Source of the DNA: Ananas comosus
Taxonomy: Eukaryota > Streptophyta > Magnoliopsida > Poales > Bromeliaceae
Reading direction: 5' to 3'
NCBI RefSeq assembly: GCF_001540865.1
Contig: NW_017893388.1
Span: 1-64,000, forward strand
Length of the DNA stretch: 64,000 nucleotides
Numbering within the stretch: position 1 is the first letter of the stretch; each line of letters opens with the position of its first letter. The position numbers and the translations under genes are program-made. This document shows positions 11,282-21,771 of this stretch, in pieces. The notes under the pieces are model-generated. The model was given only the letters and a program-made list of their open reading frames with translations, had not been told where the DNA came from and made no database searches.

Positions 11282-13180
11282 TGTGTCGGATTGTTGATTG
11301 TCTTGGCTTGTCGACGTTAGGTACACCTTGTTTTGATTTTGGATCAACCGTTGGTCGTTTCGTTGCTTCAAGCTTCGGTTAGAATTGTCGATGAGACTTT
11401 GAATTCCGGTTAGCTTGTGGGTATGGTCGAACTTGACGTTGCGGCTTAGAAGTCTGGTTCCCTCGAGGTACTCGACTCAATTGATTTTTCTTTTGATTCC
11501 GTGGGGGATGTCGAGTAGTAAATGATGCCGCTTGATGTTTCGTAGTTGCCGATCGATGTGTAGACATTGCCGATTGATTCTTCTTTTCCTTATTTGGGCA
11601 ATTCTTTTTTATGTGTCCTTTGATGCCACATCGATGACACACCTTTTTGTTTGAATTTGTTGAGACTTTAGAAGTTGACTTTAAATCCTTCTCAACATAA
11701 GTCCTTTCATATCCGAGGCCAAATTTGTTCGTTTGACCCAATCCGAGCATGTGGTCTAATTTCTTTGATCCTGAAGAAAACTTTTGAATGTCGGATTGAA
11801 GTTGACGAACTTGATTGGTGAAGACTTGATTGGATGTAAATGTTTCCTTGAATTGTTGCTCCAAAAATCCAACCTTGTCTTTATAAGATTTGATCGTTGA
11901 ATCCGCTTCATCAAGTTTCTCTTGGAGGATTGAATTGTCTTTCAAATTTGATTCCCTTTCCTCCTCGAGAACTTTATTCATGGTTTTCAAATTTTTGTTC
12001 TTCTCTTCAATGTCCAATAAATGACGCCTCAACTTCTTATTGTGCTTGGTCATCTTTTTCGAATCAATAAGAAGTTGATTGTATGCTTCCACTAAATCCT
12101 CGTCGTTTGACTCCTCCTCGCTCTCACCATCATCGCTCGAAGTACCATGCAAGGAAGGAGAAACACGAGAATTAGACACAATAGAGGATAAACAAACAAC
12201 ATTAGACGAAGGAAAAGAAATATTAGTAAATAAAGCAAGATTTCCATTCTTTTCTTCGTCACTTGAACTTGATTCACTTGAAGTAGAATCATCCTAAGTT
12301 TTCGCTTGCAAAGCCTTTTATTTATAAGTTTTCTTCGAAGAGCAATCCGTTGCAATATGGCCGTAGCCTTTACATTTGTAGCATTGGATTTTTCCTTCAA
12401 ATTCATCTTTTTCTTTCGAAGACTTTGCAAGTTTTTTATCCTTAGATTTTGAACTTGAAGATTGTTTAGGAAAGGATTTATGCTTCGAAGATGAAGCCTT
12501 GTCCGAATTGTTCTTCTTTCGAAAATTCCGGCGAAACTTCTTCATTAGTAGCGCCAATTGATGTTCAAAGTCTGCAATTGAGATCTCTCCATCGGAATCC
12601 GAGTCCCCGTCTTCCTCTTTTGTTGATTTCAACGCAACCCCTGTACTTTTAGAGAAAGACTTGGAAGTAGATTGGTTAGTAGGAAAAGTCATTTCATACG
12701 TTTGTAAAGCACCTACTAACTCTTTGACTTTCATCTCGTCCGGATGCTTAACGGTTTCGATCGCGGCAACTTTTGCCCGAAAGCGTTCCGAAAGAGTCCG
12801 AAGAATTTTTTGAACAACCTTAGAATCCGGGATTTTCTCTTCCAAATTAGCGCATGTATTAACAACGTCTTGATGTCAAGTATAGTACTCGGTAAAGGTC
12901 TCGTTTTCTTCCATAAAAATCGAGTCAAATTTGCTTGTCAACATTTATAATTTTTGAACCTTTACCAAGCTAGTTCCTTCATGTGCAACTTGTAGAGTAT
13001 CCCAAATTTTTTTGGCGGTATTACACACCGAAACGCGAGTGAACTCCGTTTGTGACAATGCATTAAATAAAGCGTTTATGTCCTTGCCGTTAAACGAAGA
13101 TGACTCGTTTTCATCTTTCGTCCACTTGTTCCGCGGTTTAGGAACGGTAGCATTATCGACGACTTCGTTAGGATGCTTCT
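11282..13180 (-). pseudogene. Gag fragment of element E2 (sister copy of E1)
   Basis: Closely similar to the E1 gag: gag domain (about 13180-12650), zinc knuckle CYKCKGYGHIATDC, coiled coil, second knuckle CHRCGIKGHIKKNC. Both ends are lost: the N-terminus at 13180, where a gypsy LTR begins, and the C-terminus at 11282, where it runs into the remnant of the C LTR. Internal damage includes a broken frame near 12850, a TAA stop near 12318 and the TAG near 12295 also found in E1. Longest open pieces are 12318-12845 and 11379-12179. Its 3' half lies at 34788-40818. Confidence 0.85.
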
Positions 13181-14007
13181 GTCACACCCCGGGGTTCCTT
13201 TCTAGTTTCAAAATACAGCGGAATGGTCTAAAATATTTTTTTTGAAAACCTGACCCCCGGGCTATGCCAGATCCGCGACAAATACATGGAGTGCACTGTT
13301 CACACGGACAGAGTCTCCCCTGTATTTGCACGGCGTCGCACAAGTACAAGATTTGCACGGCGTCGCACAAGTACAAGAGTATAACCAGAATACAACCACA
13401 ATAAATGAATATACAACATCTAACCATTTATACATTCATACACCATTCACCACAGATTTACTTTCAGAGTTTGAACATAAATCTACAACTATCAATTGAA
13501 ATATTTTCTACCCGGAAACTCATTTTGAAATACTAATTTATGAAATCCACAAGAAAACCTTTTCAAAACCGTTTTCCACGGGAAAACCCTTTTATCTTTA
13601 AAGCATGCTACCACGAGGGGTAGAAAATCTTTTCATTTTATGAAAATCCATAATTTTTTATTCCATTCATAAACTAACTGAAATCTCAATATTCAAATGT
13701 ATAAAAATACTGAACCATATGCCTAAGATATAACAACAGAAGTAAAGAGGGTAGTAACTAAGCTAATCATACCGGGTCGGAAGCTCTATCGACCGCTACG
13801 AACGTGTCTCACGTCTCGTCTCAACCCTCACTGCCCACAAAACCTGAAAAATGGTGGGGGAGGTGAGAACATGTAAACATGTCTCCCCTCCCGATGGGTA
13901 CCGCAAGCCGACGAAGGCGAGGAGTACTCACCGGATCAGGAAGAGATAAAAAAGGTCATGAGCAGATATAACGACTACAGTAGCAATAAAACTGAAAGGA
14001 AGGAAAA
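13181..14007 (-). repeat. LTR fragment G of another gypsy element
   Basis: The left border TGTCACACCCCGG is the reverse complement of a chromovirus-type LTR end (GGGGTGTGACA). It interrupts the gag of E2 after AGGATGCTTC. About 827 bp remain before the LTR of B begins. Once the spacer is turned over, this is the sequence into which element A inserted, so the rest of G is expected left of the window. No coding sequence. Confidence 0.72.
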
Positions 14008-16509
14008 CTGTAATACACTGGATCTTAGCAAATTGCAAGATTCGAGTGTTTGATCTCTGTGTGGAGCCTTTCCACAGTGCTTGGAGGGTCGTTGATAGTG
14101 TTCCGACCCCTGGCACGCGTCCCGAGGGTGTTGGTTTGAGACTTGGCGCCAAAATCCCAAAATTGGAATTTTTGGTCAGCCCTCGGATGGCCTGCAGCAG
14201 AGCTTGTACCGGAACAGACTGGTCTTGTACCGGTACAAGGGTTGATGGTTGTACCGGTACAGCCATCGGGCTTGTACCGGTACAGAGCCGCAGACCGCGC
14301 GACCCGAGCCTCGGGTTTGCAATTTCGTCGGCCTTGTACCGGTACAAGAGCCCGTGTACCGGTACAAGGAGGCAGTTTTCGTGCAGTTTGGTCTGCAGGG
14401 GGTTTTTCGCGATTGTGGGCTTCTTATAACAGCACCCACGCCCCTTAGGGCTTTTTTTGTGCTGGAACCAGAGGAGGAGAAGGTGAGAGGAGCTCCACCT
14501 TGCTCCACTTGGATTTGATCTCCATTTTTGATGGTTTTGGTGGATTAATCCTTTTCCTTTTCTCCTTTTTATGCTTCTCCACCATTGTTGATGGCTTAGA
14601 GCTTGGAGAGGAGCTTGTGGCTGAGGAGATCTCCCACCCCACTTGGATTGGAGCTAAGTTTGGAGCTTCTTGTGAGGTTAGAGACTTGATTTCTCCCTTT
14701 GATCCTTAATTTATTGGATTTCTTGAGATGAAACCCTAGATTGTGATATTAGGGTTTATTTTGGGTATTTTGAATCTAAGGCTTTTGAAGCTAGATTGTG
14801 TGGATTAGAGGCTTCCATTAGGTTGGATTGGATGAGCCCTAGCTTCATTTTGGAGCTTTAGAGGAGATTTTGTACTAGAGGTGAGTTTTCCACACCTATG
14901 CTTGATTAGCTTAATGTTTGAGCTAGGTGTTGTTCGTTCGGCTCGTATGACTCATGTTTTCATACCTCTAGGATACTAGGAGACTAGAGTACACCCTCGT
15001 TGGAGCGCACGAGGAGTTTCGTTGTCATCGGTGGGTTTGGCTTCGTGGAAATGGGGCGAAATGGCCCCCATGCTCTTTCTACTTGTTGTAAATTATTTTT
15101 AAGTTCATTTCTATGCTAAATGGGAATTATATGAATTTTAGAGCACTTAAAATGCATGCCTTGTGTATTATGAAAATTTCTCTATATAGTAGAGCTATAT
15201 GAGTAGAATGCATGCATACGGAAGAAGTGTCTATTTTGCAAGTAAAAAAATACATCTCTTATGAGGATTATGACTTGGAACATGTACTTTGGAACATAGT
15301 TGCCATGTTTTGACATAGAGAGCAAGAGTGTCATAAAGGGGCACTTGAAACTAGTAAACTATGAAACTGCAATATAGAGACATATTGATAGGCCACTACA
15401 TATCTGCTATATTCCATGTTAGAGACATGATGACATAGGGATAGGCCATTGAGATACTTGACACATTCCATGTTATTAGACATGAGGACTTGGTACTTGC
15501 GACGGATCGTTTGACTACTTGCCATTGTGCTCATTCGCACATGCTTGTGAGGGTCGCTCCCTACAAGCCGGCACTCCGGAGATGGCCATCGCGATTCATA
15601 CTCGCCGTGCGGGATTGGGCGCCGAAGTGGATTGCCGTGGGCCAGGCTCATTCCTAGGGTGGGGATGATGACTACCACGGGGCCATTAGGCTCGGCACCG
15701 GCCAGACAGCCTACGGGTGGGTCTCAGGGCCATAGACAGCCTTCGGGTGGGTCTCTCAGATTGGGCTATATATATATCCATTATGACATGTGGACAGATG
15801 ATGACTTAGTGTACTACTTGGACATTGATTAGAATAGTAAACAACGGAACTTCACTATTTCACATTGTGAACATCATGATAGTTGGAGACATTTACTTTA
15901 TGCATAGTTGCTTTCATACTTATGCTATTCATGCTAAGTAGAGATATCATGTCGTAGTAGGTTACATATTTACTTACCTGTCGCCTTTCTACTTCTATAG
16001 TCACTGACATCTTTTGTAGCTTTGGGCCTTGTGGTGCATGCACTGAAGTCAGTAATTGCCCACTGGGAACTATTTTTAATAGTTCTCATGCCCTCGTTTT
16101 ATGGTTTACTTTTCAGAGCCTTCGGCACCGGCGGAGGCACGGGATCGCGGCAAGGGTGTCGCGTAGCTAGCTCGCGGAGAGTTCTTTTGCGATAGGTGGT
16201 TACTCCTCTATTTCATATTTTGTGAGAGAGGGAGTGATTTTGTACCTTGTATAGAGAGACCACCTTGTACTCCTTTTAGCACTTGTTATGGGATTCCTGT
16301 TGTATTTACCTTATGTTTTATTTAGTGGATTTACAGTTTTAACTTTATCCCTTGTTGTAGCTTTTAGACATTTATATTGCTCTGATACTCCTAGATGTCT
16401 TGTATTATTGCTTTTATCATTGTTGTTTTTAGACGCCTTATATGTTGTAGACATATGGCGGGTCTGGGCACGTGCCGGGCGGGCTTCCGCTGAGTCCCGG
16501 GGCGTGACA
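14008..16509 (+). repeat. 5' LTR of element B
   Basis: 2,502 bp, TGTAATACAC to GCGTGACA. The U3-like start carries four intact TGTACCGGTACA palindromes within about 130 bp (14228-14365) plus a fifth exact GTACCGGTAC in between. By eye it is closer to the LTR of element A than to the 3' LTR of B, which has many private changes. Flank logic says it was originally the 5' LTR of A. Confidence 0.95.
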
Positions 16510-16517
16510 GATTAATT

Positions 16518-16529
16518 TGGTATCAGAGC
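16518..16529 (+). other. Primer binding site of element B
   Basis: TGGTATCAGAGC, eight bases after the LTR, complementary to initiator tRNA-Met. The 330-bp leader up to 16842 is non-coding and is conserved with A and C. Confidence 0.94.
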
Positions 16530-16842
16530 CTAGGGTTGAGTCTTAGGGGACCTAGCAAACCTTAGGCCGGTTGGACTATAGGAAATAGGCTCGTGAGAGA
16601 CGAGGTCTATTCGACTTGTAAGCGAAAGTATCTAGATTGGGTATCTTGAATAACTCTAAAAAGTGGAGTTAAACTGAAGTGTATGACTCCTAACTTCGCG
16701 GAGGGTTACGTTGGCGGCCGACAACGTAACATCGAGAGTTAGTAGTGAAGAACACTTCTTTACTTTCGCATGATTGGGGTTTGTCTTTTGAGTGGGGATA
16801 CGATAGCGTGAGTATTTCTAACTTGCGCTTTTATGTTTTGTA

Positions 16843-19800
16843 GTGACGATGCCGATTACTCGCTCCCAATCTGCCGGGGCGGACAATGCGGCAAACTTCG
16901 AGGAGGTCGAAACCTCCGCTACCTCCGGATCCAGCGAGGTCCGTGAGTTGAGGGGCCAGCTTGCGGCCCTCACTGACTTGGTCACTCAGCAGGCGGAGGC
17001 GGCCCGACAGCAGACTGAGGCGCCGCGCCGACAGGAGGCGCGGATGAAGCGTCTGGAGGACTTACTGTTGCAGCAGACGGCAGCTTCTAGGGAGACTCAG
17101 GGCCCTACACCGCCAGCGCCAGTTGTGGATGTTGCACCGAGAGCGCCGTCCCCCGCGCCCAGTTCTTCGCGTGCGGCGCCTGCGGCCGTTCCCCAGGAGG
17201 AGGTTTTGGTAGCACCGCCTGTACAGAGGCCCCCGGTTGGAGCAGCTTTCCCTACATTGGTTGAGGGGGCGGAGCGGGATAGATTGATGGAGCGCCTCAA
17301 TGAGTTCAGGAGGTGCAGTCCCCGAGTCTTCGATGGCGAGAAAGTCGACCACTGGATCGTGGAGAAGTGGTTGATGCACATGGAGAAGCTCTTCCGCGAC
17401 ACCTTCGTGGAGGAGAGGGACAGAGTTTGGCTCGCCACTCACCACTTGGACGGCGAAGCCTACCGCTGGTGGTTGGATTTTCAGGAGCACCCCAGCACTG
17501 ACTTGGCGGCTATCACTTGGACGAGGTTCAAGGAGCTTCTTCTGGCGCACTACTTCCCGACCAGCGTCAAGAGGAAGATGGAACAGGATTTGCGCAGCTT
17601 GCGCCAGGGTGACAGGACCGTAGCTGAGTATGAGAGGGAGTTTTCTCGGCTTCTGCATTGCGTGCCCTTCGTCGTGCGGGACGACGAGGACAAGGCCCGC
17701 ATCTTCGAGCGAGGGTTGCGACCGTCGATCTTCCGGTTTGTGCAATCCTCTAACCTCCAAACCTACCGGGAGGTGGTGGATCGCGCGCTCATCGTGGAGA
17801 GCGACGCGACAGAGGTCCAGGAGCAGCGTGAGGCTAGGGACAGAGGGAAGGCCAAGAGGCCTGCGGCTGAGGGTGCGAGCCAGACGCACTCTAGGAGGTC
17901 GCCGAAGCATCCGAGGGGCCAGCAGCGTGGGCGCGGCACCATAGCGTATCGAGGAGGATCCGATCGACGCCGGCCTTCCCCGTGTGTGATCTGCGGTGGT
18001 CCCCATTACCCACCGCAGTGTCCACAGCGGGCGGGCAGGTGTTTCCAATGTGGCCAGGAGGGCCACGTGCGTACCGAGTGCCCGAGAGGTTCTTCACCGG
18101 CACCATCGACTGCATCGGCACCGGCTCTACCAGCCGCTAGCCAGGGGACTCCGTCGGCACAGTACCAGCCTGGGCGGCCACCCGTCCAGCGCCAGAGCGA
18201 GGGATCTCGACAGGCCCCGAGTGGGCGTATGTATGCCGCTCAGACTGAGGAGGCGGTAGCAGCCGAGGATGTGGTTGCAGGTATCATTTTACTTGAGGGC
18301 ATTAGAGTTCGTGCTTTATTTGATACTGGTGCATCGCATTCATTTATAGATCGGCTGTTTGCCGAGTTGCATGGCATCCCGTTGGTTTCCTTGTTGCATA
18401 CGGGACATGTAGTTGTACCTGACCACATTTTGGATATTAGAGAGTATAGCCCCAGTTGCCCTATTCGGGTAGGAGATTGGATCATGCCTATAGATCTGCT
18501 AGCTTTGCGCAAGCTGGGGGATTTTGATGTGGTCTTGGGCATGGATTGGTTGACCAAGTATTATGCCACGATTGATTGCAAGAATCGCACGGTTACTTTT
18601 AGAGAACCGGGGCAGGCTGAGGTGGTATTTAGTGGATGCCGGAGTTCGCTGTTTGCGATGACGATCAGCTCGTCTCGAGCTAGGCAGCTGATCAGCAGAG
18701 GTTGCGTAGCCTATTTGGCTAGTGTGGTGCTGAGGGGCGAGGGTGACACCCTTAGGATCGAGGATATTCCGGTGGTGCGGGAGTTCCAGGATGTGTTTCC
18801 AGCTGAGCTACCGGGTATGCCTCCTGATAGGGAGATTGAGTTTGTGGTAGATCTCGTCCCTGGGACTACCCCAATCTCAAAGGCACCCTATAGGATGGCA
18901 CCGGCAGAGCTGAGGGAGCTGAGGGCACAGCTGCAGGATTTGTTGGACAAAGGCTTCATTCGCCCGAGTGTTGCACCTTGGGGAGCACCCGTTTTGTTCG
19001 TCAAGAAGAAGGACGGATCACTTCGCCTTTGCGTGGATTATCGTGAGCTCAACAAAGTCACGATCAAGAACAAGTATCCGTTGCCGAGGATCGACGACTT
19101 GTTTGATCAGCTTCAGGGATCATGTGTGTATTCCAAGATCGACTTGCAGTCGGGGTACCACCAGCTGAAGATTAAGCCCGAGGATGTGTCGAAGACGGCT
19201 TTTAGAACACGGTATGGACATTATGAGTTCACAGTTATGCCGTTTGGGCTTACTAATGCCCCGGCAGCTTTTATGGATCTGATGAACCGTGTTTTCAAGC
19301 CTTATCTAGACAGGTTCGTCGTGGTGTTCATCGACGACATTTTGGTCTACTCTCGGGGTGATGCGGATCACGAGGAACATTTGAGGATTGTACTCCAAGT
19401 ACTTCGGGAGAAGGAGCTTTATGCCAAGTTGAAGAAATGTGAATTTTGGCTTCGAGAGGTGGCCTTCCTTGGACACTTGATTTCAGGATCAGGTATAGCA
19501 GTGGATCCCAAAAAGATTGAAGCAATCAAGGATTGGCCGAGACCGACGAGCGTCACGGAGATACGGAGTTTTCTTGGATTGGCCGGTTACTACCGAAGAT
19601 TTGTCGAAGGATTTGCTAGGCTATCTACTCCCCTCACGAGGCTCACGCATAAAGGTGTTAAGTTCATTTGGAATGATGCGTGCGAGAGAAGCTTCCAAGA
19701 GTTGAAGCAACGATTGACTACCGCCCCGATCTTGACCCTACCAGTAGCTGGAGCCGGGTATGTGGTTTATAGTGATGCTTCACTTAATGGTTTGGGCTGT

Positions 19801-21771
19801 GTATTGATGCAGGATGGCAAGGTGATCGCGTATGCTTCTCGCCAACTAAAGGAATATGAGAAGAACTACCCGACGCATGATTTGGAGTTGGCGGCTGTAG
19901 TGTTCGCCTTGAAGCTATGGCGCCACTATCTTTATGGCGAGCGATGTGAAGTATACACGGATCACAAGAGCTTAAAGTACCTATTTACTCAGAAGGAGTT
20001 GAACTTGAGGCAGCGCAGATGGTTGGAGCTACTTAAGGATTATGATCTGACGATTCTTTACCATCCGGGCAAGGCTAACGTGGTGGCGGATGCGCTAAGT
20101 AGGAAATCGATGGAAAACTTAGCGATGCACGTCGTGACGCAACCGCAGTTGATCGAGCAGATGAAGCGGTTGGAGTTGGAGATAGTGACTCCTGACACAC
20201 CCTTGAGATTGATGGCGTTGGTAGTGCAACCTACTCTTTTGGATAGAATTAAAGAAAAGCAAGCTTCCGATGTGGAGTTGCAAAAGATTAGAGGAAAAAT
20301 GGTTGATGGTTGCACCGGCGATTTCCTTGTGGACGACCGAGGGTTGATGCGCTTTCGAGGACGACTATGTGTTCCGGCGGATTCGGGAATTAAAGAAGAT
20401 ATTCTTCAGGAAGCGCACCGGGCGCCCTATGCTATACATCCGGGAGGCACCAAAATGTATAAGGACTTAAAGTTGCTCTATTGGTGGCCTGGGATGAAAA
20501 AGGATGTTGGCGAGTTTGTTGCTAGATGCTTAACTTGCCAACAAGTGAAGGCAGAGCACCAAGTTCCCGCGGGGAAGCTTCAGAGTTTGCCTATTCCAGT
20601 GTGGAAGTGGGAGAAGATCACTATGGACTTTGTGACAGGATTGCCACGCTCACAGGCGGGGCATGACGCTATTTGGGGGATCGTGGATAGGTTGACGAAG
20701 TCGGCGCACTTCATACCTATTCATACGACCTGGACCGGAGAGAGGCTCGCACAAGTGTACCTAGATGAGATTGTGCGACTTCATGGAGTGCCTACATCGA
20801 TTGTATCTGATCGCGACACGCGCTTCGTGTCTCACTTTTGGAGGAGTCTACAGGACGCCTTAGGCACCCGGCTGGATTTCAGTACAGCATTCCACCCGCA
20901 GAGTGATGGACAGTCGGAGCGCACTATTCAGACCTTAGAGGATATGCTTCGGGCATGTGTGATAGACTTCCAGGGGGGATGGTCGCAGCATCTACCTATG
21001 GCGGAGTTTGCTTATAACAACAGTTATCAAGCAAGCATCAAGATGGCGCCCTTCGAAGCACTTTATGGACGGAAGTGTAGATCACCACTTCATTGGAGTG
21101 AAGTTGGCGAGAGTTTGGCTCTAGGCCCTGATGTGCTCCAGGAAGCTGAGGACAAGGTTCGAATTGCTCGGGAGCGACTTTTGGCGGCGCAGAGTAGACA
21201 GAGGAGCTACGCCGATCGACGACGGCGAGATTTGGAGTTCCAAGTTGGAGACCATGTTTTCTTGAAGGTCTCGCCGACTAGAGGAATCAAGAGATTCGGG
21301 ATTCGGGAAAAGTTGAGCCCCCGTTTTATTGGACCGTATGAGATCTTGGAGCGTGTAGGTCCGGTAGCGTATCGACTTGCTCTACCACCGAACCTATCGG
21401 GCGTACACAACGTCTTTCATGTATCGGTCCTTCGGAGGTACATTCATGATCCAGCTCATATTTTGGAAGCTGTACCAGTGGAGCTGCGTGAGGATTTGAG
21501 CTTCGAGGAGCAACCAGTGAAGATTTTGGCTCGCGAGGTGAAGAAGCTACGGAATCGGGATATTCCGTATGTGAAGGTCCTTTGGAGCAACCACGCGGAG
21601 CGCGAGGCCACGTGGGAGCTAGAGAGTGCGCTACAGGAGCGCTATCCCCATCTTTTTTCAGATGGAGCCTTGAGGTATGCTTTTGCTTTGAGTTTCGCGG
21701 ACGAAACTCCGTTTAGGAGGGGTGAATGTAATACACTGGATCTTAGCAAATTGCAAGATTCGAGTGTTTGA
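16843..21771 (+). CDS. Intact gag-pol polyprotein with chromodomain (1,642 aa)
   Basis: Encodes all proteins needed for reverse transcription and targeted integration. Visible in order: coiled coil (about 33-80) and retrotransposon gag domain (about 145-300); a Cys/His cluster [13 protein letters not shown] (about 381-393) and the zinc knuckle C400-C413; aspartic protease D494-TGAS; reverse transcriptase with FIDD at 829-832; RNase H with the SDAS and TDHKSL blocks (about 976-1060); integrase HHCC finger (about 1190-1230), then a DDE core with D1282, D1323 and E1359, the last two 35 residues apart as expected; and a chromodomain (about 1555-1606, WELESAL). The start follows the conserved leader and matches A and C. 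The frame runs through the polypurine tract and ends 45 bp inside the 3' LTR. No stops or frameshifts, so it could supply proteins for its broken relatives. Confidence 0.96.
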   Translation: MTMPITRSQSAGADNAANFEEVETSATSGSSEVRELRGQLAALTDLVTQQAEAARQQTEAPRRQEARMKRLEDLLLQQTAASRETQGPTPPAPVVDVAPRAPSPAPSSSRAAPAAVPQEEVLVAPPVQRPPVGAAFPTLVEGAERDRLMERLNEFRRCSPRVFDGEKVDHWIVEKWLMHMEKLFRDTFVEERDRVWLATHHLDGEAYRWWLDFQEHPSTDLAAITWTRFKELLLAHYFPTSVKRKMEQDLRSLRQGDRTVAEYEREFSRLLHCVPFVVRDDEDKARIFERGLRPSIFRFVQSSNLQTYREVVDRALIVESDATEVQEQREARDRGKAKRPAAEGASQTHSRRSPKHPRGQQRGRGTIAYRGGSDRRRPSPCVICGGPHYPPQCPQRAGRCFQCGQEGHVRTECPRGSSPAPSTASAPALPAASQGTPSAQYQPGRPPVQRQSEGSRQAPSGRMYAAQTEEAVAAEDVVAGIILLEGIRVRALFDTGASHSFIDRLFAELHGIPLVSLLHTGHVVVPDHILDIREYSPSCPIRVGDWIMPIDLLALRKLGDFDVVLGMDWLTKYYATIDCKNRTVTFREPGQAEVVFSGCRSSLFAMTISSSRARQLISRGCVAYLASVVLRGEGDTLRIEDIPVVREFQDVFPAELPGMPPDREIEFVVDLVPGTTPISKAPYRMAPAELRELRAQLQDLLDKGFIRPSVAPWGAPVLFVKKKDGSLRLCVDYRELNKVTIKNKYPLPRIDDLFDQLQGSCVYSKIDLQSGYHQLKIKPEDVSKTAFRTRYGHYEFTVMPFGLTNAPAAFMDLMNRVFKPYLDRFVVVFIDDILVYSRGDADHEEHLRIVLQVLREKELYAKLKKCEFWLREVAFLGHLISGSGIAVDPKKIEAIKDWPRPTSVTEIRSFLGLAGYYRRFVEGFARLSTPLTRLTHKGVKFIWNDACERSFQELKQRLTTAPILTLPVAGAGYVVYSDASLNGLGCVLMQDGKVIAYASRQLKEYEKNYPTHDLELAAVVFALKLWRHYLYGERCEVYTDHKSLKYLFTQKELNLRQRRWLELLKDYDLTILYHPGKANVVADALSRKSMENLAMHVVTQPQLIEQMKRLELEIVTPDTPLRLMALVVQPTLLDRIKEKQASDVELQKIRGKMVDGCTGDFLVDDRGLMRFRGRLCVPADSGIKEDILQEAHRAPYAIHPGGTKMYKDLKLLYWWPGMKKDVGEFVARCLTCQQVKAEHQVPAGKLQSLPIPVWKWEKITMDFVTGLPRSQAGHDAIWGIVDRLTKSAHFIPIHTTWTGERLAQVYLDEIVRLHGVPTSIVSDRDTRFVSHFWRSLQDALGTRLDFSTAFHPQSDGQSERTIQTLEDMLRACVIDFQGGWSQHLPMAEFAYNNSYQASIKMAPFEALYGRKCRSPLHWSEVGESLALGPDVLQEAEDKVRIARERLLAAQSRQRSYADRRRRDLEFQVGDHVFLKVSPTRGIKRFGIREKLSPRFIGPYEILERVGPVAYRLALPPNLSGVHNVFHVSVLRRYIHDPAHILEAVPVELREDLSFEEQPVKILAREVKKLRNRDIPYVKVLWSNHAEREATWELESALQERYPHLFSDGALRYAFALSFADETPFRRGECNTLDLSKLQDSSV
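21715..21726 (+). other. Polypurine tract of element B
   Basis: AGGAGGGGTGAA directly before the 3' LTR, the plus-strand primer. It overlaps the end of the gag-pol frame. Confidence 0.85.

Noticed and set aside
14003..14007. Lack of a duplication around B as a sign of recombination-formed or deleted ends.
   Set aside because: The exact partner of CCAGT is present at 6363-6367, which the inversion explains better.
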